Assembly: GCF_016808335.1 (NCBI RefSeq)
Contig: NC_053142.1
Span: 50,091,992-50,155,991 of the forward strand
Direction: 5' to 3'
DNA length: 64,000 nt
From: Panicum virgatum
Lineage: Eukaryota; Streptophyta; Magnoliopsida; Poales; Poaceae
Positions 32,382 to 44,483 of the stretch are shown here, piece by piece (position 1 is the first letter of the stretch; the number at the start of each line of letters is the position of its first letter). The notes beneath the pieces are model-generated. The model was not told the origin of the DNA. It worked only from the letters and a program-made list of their open reading frames with translations, and made no database searches. The position numbers and the translations under genes were made by a program.

Positions 32382-33848
32382 TGTATTGTAACGAATATGG
32401 CATCATTTATGCTATTTTGAGTGATTTTGGTGATTATATGACAATGTAATCAATGGAATTAATGGTTTTGTTGAGTGAACATTTCTAGATCCAGGGATGA
32501 AGTAAAAATGCCATACAAAACAAAACACGAAAAAAACCCTCAAAGAAACGCTGAATTGGACGAGTTCTACTGAAATCAGTAACACCGGAAGAACCGATGG
32601 CTACAGCATCGGTGCATCCGATGGTTGTCGAAAGATCCGACGCCCTGGCATTGGTGCAAGACTGAGCGCCTCTGGAGATCAAGTGAAGAAAGAAGTGAAG
32701 CACCGGTTGAACCGACGGTCTACTCAGAGTCATCGGTGCATTTGACGTACTATGTGCCAGAGACGATGTCAAGTGCCCAGGAGCCAAGTCTTCAGCACCG
32801 GTTTAACTAGCGCCGGTGCAATGACGTCAGCAGAAGTGGGAGGTCCAACGGCTAGTCCTGGCGCTGTGTGTGACCGGTTTAACCGACGCCCTATGCATCG
32901 GTTTAACCAATGGTCCCTAGAGTCGCTGCAACTGTGTCGGGAAGCCAACGGCTACTTCAGTTGCTGTGAGCGACCGGAAGAACCGACGCCCCTGCACCGG
33001 AAGTTCCGATGCCTACGCGGAAAAGCTGCTAACGGCTACAAATGGCTAGTTCGACTTGGAGGCCTATATATATGTGCTCCCCCGGCCATTTGAAGTTTGC
33101 TGGAGTTGCTGGAAGTCATACACACACACCCAAGAACACCACCAAACCATCCAAGAGCATAAAGATCAAATCCTTAGTTCTTAGCACAAGCTTTGTGAGT
33201 GTTGGTGCTAGGTTAGCTCTTGAGTGAGTGATCAAGCAAGGTTTAGATCCTTGTGCTGTGGTTCTAGAGTGAACCAAACTTGTATCTCGGTGCATCGGCC
33301 TCCTTGAAGCATTGGTGGCTCGCCGGCAAGTCTACGACCCTCCGACTTGGTGTGGAGTGGCGTCGACAACATTGTGCGGGGGACGGAGACCCCTCCTTCG
33401 TGGACAATCTCCCTTAGTGAAAATCGGGATCAAGGTGATCGTGATTGTGTTCACGAAAGAGACTTAATTGCCGGGAAGCGATACTCTTCGTGAGTGCTTC
33501 AATAACGTGGATGTAGGGGTGCCTTTGTGGCAATCCGAACCATGGGATAAATTCTCGCGTCAAGAGATTGCCTTCTTCTCACCCCTCCTATTTAAGCTTC
33601 CGTATTTTATATTGTAACTTGTGTGCCTTTACTTTCTTAGTGTAGTATCTTGCTAGGATTGGCTATAGGTTGCAAAACTCTTTTGGGATGAGGTTTTCAC
33701 ACTAAGGTGAACCGTAATTGCACCTCTAAATAGTTTGTTTTAGTTTAAGTTTAAGTTTTGTGCAAACTAGTTGGAGTCATATGTTAAGGTTTTAAGTTGC
33801 CTAATTCACCCCCTCCCCCTCTTAGGCTAGAGTACCCGATCATTTTCA
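32382..33848 (+). repeat. Solo LTR, about 1.47 kb
   Basis: The segment begins tgtattgtaacg and ends cattttca. It is flanked by atgtt (32377-32381) and atgtc (33849-33853), a 5-bp target duplication with one change. A TATA box (tatatata, 33065-33072) precedes a leader-like region. Several ACCGGTT/ACCGAC-type motifs recur between 32580 and 33000. No gag-pol is attached, so it is the product of LTR-LTR recombination. The superfamily is not settled. Confidence 0.78.
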
Positions 33849-33904
33849 ATGTCACATCGAATCTTCGGACATATACATGGAGCATTAAATACAGTTGAAA
33901 AAAA

Positions 33905-34530
33905 GTCTGGTTTACACCCTTCAACCATCGCAAAAATCCAATTTTCAACCTTCAACTACGAAACCGGACAACATAGGCCATCCAACTGTCAAAACCGGAC
34001 AAATTTGGCCCCTGGGATGGTTTTGAATGTGGTTTTCCATTTCGTGAGAATTAAAAATATTCAATTTTACACTAAAAAAATTTATAAATTATTTATTTTA
34101 AGTCAAAAAAATTATGAAATTGGTATCATAAGTTTTCTAAAAATATAGCTTATCTATTGTCACATAATTTGTGAGCTATTCGGATTTAATTTTTTTTATG
34201 TTCATAATATTTGGTTGCTTACAGTTATGCCTATTATTTCTAATAACTAAGATTCAAATGGAGCAATAATAGATAGGTTACATTTTTAGAAAAAATTTGG
34301 TACTAGTTTCATATTTTTCTGATTTAAAGTGAATTAGTTATGATTTTTTAGATCTAATTAGATTTATTCAATTTTTTAGAAAATGCAAAATCACCTTCAA
34401 AACCGTCCTAAGGGCCAAATTTGCCCGGTTTTGACAGTTGGATGGCCTATGTTGTCCGATTTCGTAGTTGAATGTTGAAAATCAGACTTTTACGATAGTT
34501 CAAGGGTGAAAATTGGACTTTTCCCAAAAG
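33905..34530. mobile_element. MITE with about 130-bp terminal inverted repeats
   Basis: The left arm (aagtctggtttacacccttc onward) is the reverse complement of the right arm, which ends in caagggtgaaaattggactt. Inner landmarks are caacataggccatccaactg and its inverse. The middle is AT-rich and non-coding. Long arms suggest a Mutator- or foldback-type origin, but no clear target duplication was found in the A-rich flanks. Confidence 0.8.
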
Positions 34531-34669
34531 AATAATTGATTACACGGTTTAACTGCGAGATGAATCTTTTAAACCCAATTAGTCCATAATTGAATATTAA
34601 TTATCAAATAACGACGAAATATGCTACAGTATCAAAATTCAAACTTTTCACCAACTAAACACACCCTTA

Positions 34670-36303
34670 GAAAATGTGTAACTACTAGTCTACTGATATT
34701 CCCTCAAAAAAACTAGTCTACTGTTAATGCTGTTCTCTAACCGTCAGTTTGTCCACTTCATCAGGGACAACGGAAAAATGATCATTCATTCACTCTTTCA
34801 CCAACCCTGGCTTCCAGACAACATCTAACTAGTTATATCAGTCTATGGCGGCGTACTTCTGATCAAATCAAAGCCACCATGTTGTACAACAACAACACAC
34901 ATAATTCGCTAGTTTTTGTTCGAGTAAAAAAACATAATTCGCTTGTTGATGTACATATATACAAATACACCATACTGGCACCTTAGGTCCACCCAAAAAG
35001 AAAAAAAATGCTTTCCTAGCTGCATCATGATCCCATTTCTTGCATGGACCTGCCTGCCGCCCTGCTGCTTGATGAGACGCTGCTAACCTCGACCACTCAT
35101 TCGTTGCCACCAGCTCCGGCCGCCCAGATCTACAAGCAAAAGCCTCCCCTACACTGTAGCACACTGACACGAGCCGAGGACCAGCACCAGCTCGAGCACT
35201 CGACAGATCGCGATCGGCCACGCACCGCGTCAATGGCCAAGCAGCGCACCAAGGACGAAAGCATATGCCGCGGGAAGGCAGCGAAGGGCCATCGGCTACG
35301 TGCGAGCTGCAGACGCTGCCATGCAGTGCAAGCCACCTCCAATGAAGCATGAACAGGGAAACAGCTGCATCTGCCTGGGCACACGCGATGTACTGATGCG
35401 CAGACAACACATTTCGTCAGACTGAGGATCCAACTGAACAGCGGGCTCTCTGTAGTCTGGATGGTCCTCACTCTTCCTGTCTTCCAACACCCAACGTTGC
35501 CATGATGCAGAAGACGCAGTGCTGCTCATTGGCCTGCGCTCTGGGGCTCCGTGGCCATGATCAACGCCGTAGCTAATGGTCCAAGGCACCAGTACTGTCA
35601 GTGTCCAATTATAACGTTGTTACCAGGACCAGCCTGTCTTAAACAGTTGGTAGAATGGTAGTGATGAATCATACGTACTGATGTAGCACTGGGTAGTGTG
35701 TACTATGCGTGTACATGTACGTACGGGGTTGCATGGCTTCTTAACGTAGGTTACAGTCAAAGATCATCGCTTCACATGATCACCTCGATCAATTGAGCAC
35801 ATGGGAATTTGATGCAGAGTGCAGTACACTGTAACACTGATCATAAAAGTTGGGGCAGACGGGTACTGAACTTACTCGCCGCAAGGTCGTGAACATTATG
35901 AGCATGGCCAATGCAGCCTTGGTCTCGCCCGTGAGCGTACATGTAGCCGCAGCCACTGGCATGCTGTATCCAACAACATACACAGTTGTTGACTGTGGCA
36001 GAATGGTCCAAAAATACAGAGTTGCACAAGAAACTGTTGCATGCTAGAGGTTAGTTGAAGGACAGACAGTGGTGTATATGCACTGGCGGGGGCCTAAGCT
36101 GAATGGGACACTCTATTGTGTACTGGTTGCCTGCTAGGCTACCTGCTAGCACAACTGATATTACTGCTGATCGATTCTCATTCTTTCTCGATAGGTTTGT
36201 GTTTAATTTGTTTTATGATCTTCCAAAAAAAGATAGGTTTGTTTTATGTAATGGACTCTGACCAGTCTGCTGGGTCTTCAGAAATTGGCCTATGTCTTTG
36301 CTC

Positions 36304-36381
<78 letters not shown>

Positions 36382-37447
36382 TGGGGGGGAAGCAAGTGAA
36401 AGGCAATACGGCTTGCAACACGATATGACTATTCTCCTGGTTGAAGAAGCTCATGTTTTAGGAGGGGCAGACTTCAGATCAGTTATCTGAACCTGTATGC
36501 ATGGTGACGAAATGAACAATCAGAGGCATGGCAGCTCGTTTTGAGAAAAACAAACCTCCGATTGGCCGGCCACGCCAAAGTCCAGAGCTATCAGAGTACT
36601 CTAATACTTGTATCAAGCACGGACAAGATTCCCGAGCGTTTTGTTCATGCACTTCCAGTCTTCAGATGTCATTTTTTATTTCCAAGTAAACTAAAGCTCC
36701 CTGCTGATAAACAAAACACGTAACGAATCACGCGAAAGGTAACATCAAGTTCAGTGCATACAGCCTGCACTGCAGAACGACAAAACGCTACCGGATCGAC
36801 CATGCAACGTACCGTATCCAGTTTACTGATCCTGCCGGTGATCTGCAATTCAGCACGCGTGAAATGATTCTTCTTCAGATAAGACACCGCCAGTTTATTA
36901 ACATACCAGAGAGGGTACGTGCGTTGTCCCTTACCGTTGGGATTAGCTGTAACACATGGGCCGATGGGCGCTCCAGGCACACAGGGGGCATGGACTGAGA
37001 ACCAAGCAGAGTCAGTCATTGACGGCCAATGATTAACATTTTCTATGCTAACAACAGAGATGTAGCGATGCCTGCAGGCTGAGGTTATGTCTCGACGCCA
37101 TGCTCAAAAGGAATTTGTTAGAGTCGTTCATTCCATTATTTCCACCCCTATGACTTCGATGTGTGAATTGTGAAACGAGTTGCAGAAACAACACCACAAC
37201 GAGGCAAGATGCAGTTTTTTTATTGGAAAACTAATCTAGGACCATTACTCTCAAAATTATATTGCCTTTTAACCCTGTGTGATGGTTAATTTGGCTTCAT
37301 TTTCTTCTTTATGAAATATATTGCATTTTTTTTGTGAAAATAAACATTCCTTTTGTGACTGTGTCTCACAAAAGGAAAATCAGAAATTTTGACCAAACCC
37401 TTGGGATCGGCCCGCAAAGCCCAAAGAATGTAACACGCGCTTGCGAC
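34670..37447. other. Intergenic between RLCK and CSN5
   Basis: No supported gene. ORFs on both strands at 34868-35590 lack domains. The only clear feature is the (GT)n tract at 36316-36380. Confidence 0.4.
36316..36380. repeat. (GT)n microsatellite
   Basis: An uninterrupted alternating GT tract of about 65 bp (32 units) follows a run of T. Tracts of this length are usually polymorphic and can adopt Z-DNA. Confidence 0.97.
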
Positions 37448-37599
37448 GGCCCATATAGCCCACAGGCACCTTCCTTCCTCCCCGCATTGCCATCGGCGCC
37501 GCAAGCCGAACAAACCAGAGAGACCCCAAACCCAAACCCCTCTCTCCTCTTCCCCTTCGCCTTCCTCTTCCTCCGCCCCCGCTTCCGATCCTAGGGTTT
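37448..37599 (+). promoter_or_regulatory. TATA-less proximal promoter of CSN5
   Basis: GGCCCA lies at 37448-37453 with further gccca copies nearby. A telo-box-like tagggttt lies at 37592-37599 in a CT-rich leader, 30 nt before the ATG. This pairing is typical of plant housekeeping promoters. No TATA box is seen. Confidence 0.5.
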
Positions 37600-37629
37600 T
37601 GCCCGCCGCGACGCGCGCACCGCAGCGCG

Positions 37630-40600
37630 ATGGAGCCCACCTCGTCGGCGTCGATCGCGCGGCAGACGTGGGAGCTGGAGAACAACATCCCCGCGGCGGC
37701 CACCGACCCGGACGCGATGGACGCGATCTACCGCTACGACGACGCCGCGCAGGCGCGGGCGCAGCAGGAGAAGCCCTGGGCCAACGACCCGCACCACTTC
37801 CGCCGCGCCAAGATCTCCGCGCTCGCGCTCCTCAAGATGGTCGTCCACGCCCGCGCGGGGGGCACCATCGAGGTGATGGGGCTCATGCAGGGCAAGTGCG
37901 AGGGCGACTCCATCATCGTCATGGATGCCTTCGCGCTCCCCGTCGAGGGCACCGAGACCAGGGTCAATGCCCAGGCCGACGCGTACGAGTACATGGTCGA
38001 GTACTCAACCATCAACAAGCAGGTGAGCCTTCCCCACTTCTTCTGCTACTCATAACTACCAGTTGGTTGATGCTCTCGATCTGTCCAAACTGTAATTTCG
38101 CTACCATTGTGCTATGTATCTGCTTGCGTCAAAATTTTGCTTCTTCTAGGGCAGTGTGGATTATCTGATCTTCTCGTTTACATGAAATTAATTGGCCTTG
38201 AATTTCAGTATCTACTAATCTGTTACTTTTCTGCCTTGCTGGCTCCATGTTGCTTATGCAATTTTCATTCTTGTGTTTTTTTCGTTGACTGTTTGGGTGT
38301 GTAATGCCGCCCTTAATTTGGTTGGGTGAAGCCCTTAATGTTGGCAACACGATGATAAATGAGTAACTAACTTATGTTTACTGCGTTGCTGACATATTTG
38401 GAACATTGCCCATACTAGCTAGGCCTATTAGGATTTCTTCTGATAAAGATATTGTGAATAACTGTATATTGGTCATATGGAATCTATTGGGTGCCTGAAA
38501 TTTAAATTGAGAGTTCTGAGTTCAGTTTCCGTTCACCGTATTTGTTCAAAATTCATCATGTAGTGTAGTTAATAAACATAGGAGAAAACATGTCTGTCTA
38601 ATTTGCCTTGTAAGTTTTTTTTTCTGGATACATACCAACAAAAGGGATATGTTCAAGTGGCACTGTGCGGTTGTTTTTCTGAACAAAGTGACTGTTGTGA
38701 AACTAGTGTATGATACCGTGCTGCCAAATACGGCATTTGATGGGCTCTGTAACACAAATTGCATCTTTCTGATGTACCTATCTTGGGTTTGGTTGTCTTG
38801 ATGTGAGTTTGTGCATTTGTAATGTTTAGTAAAAGAGTCAAATAAAAGGCAGGTTATATAGGATAATAGGACTGTCCACTATCGTTTTTGCTATTTCTGG
38901 GTACGTATTCAAACTTGCAAAGTAGTCTTTTTTTTTGTTAAATCTCTAATTCTTTGTTTGCACACACCACTGAAGTGCCAATTTTTTTGGGATTAACACA
39001 TACTGTCATCCTCCAAATTATGTTAAAACTAACATGCATTTGTTCTTTATTTACATAGGCTGGGAGACTGGAGAATGTAGTTGGCTGGTATCACTCACAC
39101 CCTGGTTATGGATGCTGGTTGTCAGGCATCGATGTGTCAACTCAGATGCTTAATCAACAATTTACAGAGCCGTTCTTGGCTGTCGTGATAGACCCTACAA
39201 GGACTGTTTCTGCTGGTAAAGTGGAGATTGGGGCTTTTAGGACCTACCCAAAAGATTACAAGCCACCAGATGAGCCTGTGTCCGAGTATCAGACCATTCC
39301 ACTCAACAAGATAGAAGATTTTGGCGTCCACTGCAAACAGGTGACTGTCGATTGTCTGTTCATTTCTCTCACTTTGTTAAGCTCAGATGTGTGGTTTAGT
39401 CCTGTGCTTCTGTACTAATTGGATTTGTCTGTTCCTTTCTCTCACTTTGTTAAGCTCAGATGTGTGGTTTAGTCCTGTGCTTCTGTACTAATTGGATTTC
39501 TTGCAGTACTATTCTTTGGATATAACTTATTTCAAGTCATCCCTGGACTCTCACCTCCTTGATCTGCTCTGGAACAAGTACTGGGTCAACACATTATCTT
39601 CATCACCACTTCTGGGCAACAGGGATTATGTTGCTGGGCAGATCTTTGATTTAGGCAAGAAATTTAATCTGCGATAATATCCAGTTTCTATATTGAAATT
39701 ATTACATTTTTCTGTCTTGATAGTGTTAAGTACCATTTTGTCTTATGCAGCTGATAAACTAGAGCAAGCTGAAGGTCAGCTGGCACACAGTCGATTTGGC
39801 GGTATGCTTATGCCATCACAGCGGAAGAAAGAGGTCTGTTTCTGCACGTGCTCCCTAAACTATCTTGTGTATTCATGGCCGACACTTCTGTTTTTCCCTT
39901 GTGAAGTTTTAAAGGATGGTGCTGTTTAATCTTGCCTGTCTAATGCAATTTGTCACCCAATTTTTTCTCTAGTTTTCTGCAACTTTTGCCAGACCATGTT
40001 ACGAAATTAGGAAAATCCTATCTAGCTGGTATATCACTGAGCCGTGTGCTTCCCCCCTTATTTGTCATTTTCAATAACAAGTGGATCATACTGTGTGCCT
40101 GCAACTTGTAATGAATGCCGGGTTACAGTTGTGACATTGAAGCCTTGTCATTGTCAAACAAGTATGCAGATGACTTATTATAAATATATAACTGTTGTCA
40201 TGTTTTAGATGGCTTCACCTGAGAGTTAATGTGAGAAGTGGAAGAAGATGTAAACAGTTTGAATGTGACAATCAAGGGATAATAAGCAGTAGAGTAAAAT
40301 GGCATGGCTTTATGTCTGCTATAAAAAGTTACTCGGTTTGTAAACAAATTAATGGAGAAGTCATGGAGTTCTAAATTTATACTCCCCCTGTCCCAAATTA
40401 TTAGTCGTTTTGGTTTTTCTATATACATTGATTTTGCTATGCACCTAGACATGATATATATCTAGATGATTAAGGCGCCCTGTAATAGCTATTTCTATTT
40501 TGCTTCAATTGCACATATATGCCAATATATATTGTGTTACTGCTCAGTTACTTTACTGAGGTCTCTTGAGGTTTATAGTACACAAAATTATGATGGTAAA

Positions 40601-41241
40601 TGTGAAATACTAGCTGCATAGGTGGTATGATTTGAAATGTGTGGACCATGTCTGATTACTTTGTTTGGTTGCAACAGATGTTCGGATCCAGTATGGTCTA
40701 AACAATCTTCTTACAGATAAATTATTTTAGTTTTCTTTTTTTGTAATATATATCCTGTGCATTGTGATGTTTGCACACCTGCACACATTAATTCTATTCT
40801 TAAGGATTGTTGCCCCATCTTATGCCCTCCTTCATAGCCGGGTTAATGTTTGTCTATGGCATCAAATGATTTGCTATGTACTATTGCGTTAGCAGGATAG
40901 AGGCAATTAATTTGTTTTGTCAGACATTTTGATACAATTTCATCTTATTTGTATTTTGGCTTGTGCTCTTTTCAGCAAGAGGAGTCTCCACTGGCCAAGG
41001 TAACTCGAGATAGCTCCAAAATCACAGCTGAACAGGTCCATGGTCTCATGTCACAGGTGATCCTATCTTGACTCGTGTCATGGTTTAATCCACCCATTGT
41101 ATTATCTTCTCACCCTAATATTTTACTATATGATGCCTCCAGGTAATAAAAGACATCCTCTTCAACTCTGTGCACCCCTCAAGCAAGGCAAGCACAAGTG
41201 CTCCGGATTCATCCGGGCCTGAGCCTATGGTTGAAGCCTAA
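37630..41241 (+). CDS. CSN5: COP9 signalosome subunit 5 (JAMM metalloprotease)
   Basis: CSN5 is the catalytic subunit of the COP9 signalosome. It removes NEDD8/RUB1 from cullins and so tunes SCF-type ubiquitin ligases in light and hormone signalling. Six exons keep frame: 37630-38022, 39059-39340, 39507-39654, 39751-39833, 40976-41056 and 41143-41241, giving 361 aa, the usual length. The MPN+ domain covers about residues 55-195. The zinc ligands [14 protein letters not shown] give His143, His145 and Asp156, and the catalytic Glu is Glu81 ([11 protein letters not shown]). The C-terminal helical part is complete. The start is the first ATG after the leader and gives the family N-terminus ending TWELENNI. 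Intron 3 has a GC donor (TTTAG|gcaaga). Intron 2 ends in a 73-bp tandem duplication. A LINE fragment lies 0.4 kb past the stop. Confidence 0.97.
39354..39499. repeat. 73-bp tandem duplication at the end of CSN5 intron 2
   Basis: Two copies (39354-39426 and 39427-39499) differ by a single base near their starts. The second copy ends 7 bp before exon 3. Each copy contains a possible branch-point region (tgtactaatt), so the branch site itself is duplicated. Confidence 0.93.
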
Positions 41242-41614
41242 GAGTTGCAAGAAAATGTGACACTGAAACCTGATCTCTGATCGTGAGCAGGATAGCTGTC
41301 TGATTCAGAATGCGCAAACTAAATTACATTTTGTCAAAACAGAAATCATTATGTAATTATGAGTTGCCTTCTGTATCTTGGGCTCTAAATGAGAGGGAGG
41401 TGTGATTTACTCGAGTAAAATTCACTTGGTAGGAGGATTGTTATGTTCGTGCTCACGTTAATCGGGTCAATGGAACCTTTTGTGGAAGGTCAAAGTATTT
41501 TTATAACTGGCTAGCAGTAAGTTTAAGACCTGGATTTTTGAAGCTTCATATTCCGACTAGTAGTTAGATGAATAAAGAATCTTCAAGCCGAAATTTTAGA
41601 TTTTTTTTAGCTGA
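41242..41614. other. CSN5 3' flank
   Basis: This is the probable 3'UTR; AATAAA-like signals lie near 41571. No other feature is seen before the LINE insertion. Confidence 0.45.
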
Positions 41615-41632
41615 TTGACTTTGACAACAATT

Positions 41633-42229
41633 TTATAGAAACCCTAGACCTGGATAATCAAAGCGGGATGGATGAAGTGGCGCCAAGCATTTGGCGTTCT
41701 TTGTGACAAGAAGGTACTTCAGAAGTTAAAAGTAAGTTTTATAAAACGGCGATTAGACCGGCAATATTGTATGGTGCGGAATGTTCGCCTACAAAAAGAC
41801 GGCATGTTCAACATTTAAGTGTTGCAGAAATGTGCATGTTGCGTTGGATTTGTGGACATACAAGGATGGATCGAGTTTGAAATGATGATATACGAGATAG
41901 GTTAGGGATAGCACCAATTGAAGAAAAGCTTATCCAACACCGGCTGAGATGGTTTGGACATGTCCAACGGAGACCGCCAGAGGCACCAGTGCATAGTGAT
42001 ATCCTAAAGCACGACGGTAATATGAGGAGAGGTAGGGGCCGGGCGAAGTTGACATGGGAAGAAATAATTAGAAGAGACTTGAAAGACTGGAGTATACTTA
42101 GAGATTTGTCCTTGGATATGAGTGCTTGGAAAGCTGCGATTCACGTGCCAGAACCATGAATAATGGTTTTTGTTGGGTTTCAATTCTAGCCTACCCTAAC
42201 TTGCTTGGGATTAAAAGTCTTTGTTGACG
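41633..42229 (+). mobile_element. 5'-truncated RTE-type LINE (3' end)
   Basis: The 597-bp insertion matches the 3' part of grass RTE LINEs. Broken frames show the region after the reverse transcriptase core (MKWRQAFGVLCDKK, RWICGHTR, HRLRWFGHVQRRPPEAP, LTWEE), followed by the usual ending and a ttgttgacgttgac-type tail. An 18-bp duplication, ttgactttgacaacaatt, flanks it at 41615-41632 and 42230-42247. The frame is interrupted (for example a TGA near 41880), so nothing functional is encoded. Confidence 0.92.
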
Positions 42230-42247
42230 TTGACTTTGACAACAATT

Positions 42248-43664
42248 CCCTTTGTATGGAGGTTCGTTATCATCAACGACTTCCGTGCAGAGTTCCTCTC
42301 TCATGGAGATGGGAAGTACTTGTATCGTATCGTGCACTTGCACTTGCACCAGCCAGGCTGAATGGTGTTGACTAAAAAACCCATGGGCAAGGCGTGGCGG
42401 CTACATAGTTGAGTGCAAGTCTACGGAACAAAATCATTTGTTCAGTACACTTAGGCGCATCTTTAAGCCCTCCCATACTGGTAATGGTGCCTTTTCATAC
42501 AAAATGTAAGATATTTTTTGTTTTGTTAAGTTAATCTTCTTTGACATTGATCAATTAGTCAAGTTTATAGAGAAATACATATAAACATCTACTACTATGG
42601 TACCATAATCCATTATCAAAACATTTTATGTTGAATTCGTAATAAACTAATTTGATGTTGTGGAGGTTGATGTAATGGTGCATTTGACTACAAATTCGGT
42701 TAAATTTAGAGAAATTTGACTTAATGATAAAATTAAAATATCTTACATTTGGGATAGAGGAGAATATTTCAGAATAAATTAATGAACGTCTCAATTAAGG
42801 TGTAAGTGGGGGGTCCAGGCTTCCCCGCAAATCACATATTCACTGGCCAGGATGTAGAAAGATTGTATCTTGACTAGTCACAGACCACATATTCTGGGAG
42901 TCAAATGACTTTTTTGATTTTTTTAAAAAATTGGTCAGAAGGTAAAACCAATGGGCCCACCGAATCTCTAAATAGAAAAGCGGACCATGCACCTGAGAGT
43001 AAACACGCAAAGCCATGAGACGCAGGCAAATGCGCGGCAACCGCTGATTCGCGCGCGCGCCGGAAGGGAAACCAACAATCGATTTCAGACAGCCATACTT
43101 TCTCTTTTTAGCAACTAATGATATTTCCTTTCCGGCTTCTCAGATTTTTTCAGCCCCCGCACAGCTGTGCTTCGGCACACCAGCCGATGCATGACGCGCG
43201 AGGCGATTTCGGAACGCGGCGTCCGCCTCGCACGCCACATGCGGAGGCCTATATTTTATTTTTTTCCATTTTCCTTCTCCGCGGGAACACAAAAAAAAGT
43301 AGCACCAGTACGAGCCATGCTGTTGTACGAAAGTAGAAACCTTATGCGGTGACCTGGTAACCAGAGAGTCCGGTTTTTCTTCTCTTTTTTTATTAGAATT
43401 TGTGTGGTTAATATTTTTACCTAGTAACTTTTTCATAAATATTTTTAAACAACTTATGAACACAATTTTTGTTTCCATACAATGTGTGCATACAATTTAT
43501 TACATTTTTTTGCATAACTTATGAACAAGAATTTTTGTGCATAATATTTGCAGTGAAATTTATGCATATAATTTTTGTATCATACAATTTATGCAAATAT
43601 TTTTGTGCTTTTCATGCATAACTTATGAACATATTACTTATACATAAATTCATGCGCTGTGAGG
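42248..43664. other. Intergenic, no gene seen
   Basis: This is AT-rich DNA with a short GC-rich block at 43020-43290, where ORFs open on both strands. No domain, RNA gene or clear repeat boundary was found. Confidence 0.4.
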
Positions 43665-44483
43665 TAGAGTGCTCTTTTATTTTTTTCCTTTTCTTTTCTT
43701 TTTTTTCTCAAAGAGTTACTTGCAGCAGATACATAACTTTATTGTTGGAGAAGTTATGTATACAATTTTTCTTCTGTATAAGTTTTGGCTTCTTTTACTT
43801 TGCACAAGTTATATACATAGTTTTTTATATAATTTTTTGTTTCTTTTGCAAAGTTATATCAATGTTACTTCTTTCTGAGAATTATCATTTGCACAACTTT
43901 TTTCCTTCAGATTTGTTTGTGACAAAGTTTTGCGGGACATATTGATTTATGTAACTTTATACAATAAAGTTACATAAATAATAATACTGAAACATTTATA
44001 TAGCAAGCTTATATACATAATTGCATATGTTTATATGATAAAATTATATATATAACTTATCAGAAGAATCATATAATTAATATGTCCATCAAACTTTGTT
44101 GCAAAAAAAAATTGATGAGAAAAAAATGTGAAAACAGATAATTCTCAAAAGGAAAGAAATATTTATATAACTTTTGCAAAAGAAACAAAATAATTATATA
44201 AAAATTTATATGTATAGCTTTTATCGGAAGAATAGTATAATTAACATGTCCATCAAACTTTGTTGCAAAACAAATTTGAAAAGAAAAAACTGTGAAAACA
44301 GATAATTCTCGGAATGAAAGAAATATTGATATAACTTATGCAAAAGAAGCAAAATAATTATATAAAAATTTATATATATAACTTATGTGGAAAAAAGGCC
44401 AAAGGTAATAACAAAGTTATGTATCCATTGCGCCAACATTTTGGAAGGAAAAATAAAAGGAAAAAGGAAAGAAAATAATGAGC
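43665..44483. mobile_element. Foldback element with a large palindromic structure
   Basis: The outer arms read gagtgctctttta and taatgagcactc, and long stretches of the left half (about 43665-43945) are inverted in the right half. At the centre, atttatgtaactttat (43945-43960) and ataaagttacataaat (43964-43979) form a perfect 16-bp inverted pair with a 3-bp loop. The right half contains a 164-bp direct duplication (tgtccatcaaactttgttgc at 44083 and 44247). It is AT-rich and non-coding. Boundaries and target duplication are not exact. Confidence 0.68.

Larger units (their letters stand above)
32341..34666. mobile_element. Tourist-like element expanded by two nested insertions
   Basis: The left terminus ggccctgtttag (32341) pairs with the right terminus ctaaacacaccc (34655-34666). 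The trinucleotide tta flanks both ends (32338-32340 and 34667-34669), as for PIF/Harbinger elements. Its own sequence (for example gaatcttcggacatatacatg) matches the family member at 7277-7500. It is interrupted by a solo LTR (32382-33848) and a long-TIR MITE (about 33905-34530). Without them it would be roughly 240 bp. Confidence 0.85.

Noticed and set aside
36213..36395. ORF rich in Thr-His on the minus strand
   Set aside because: It is a translation of the (GT)n microsatellite.
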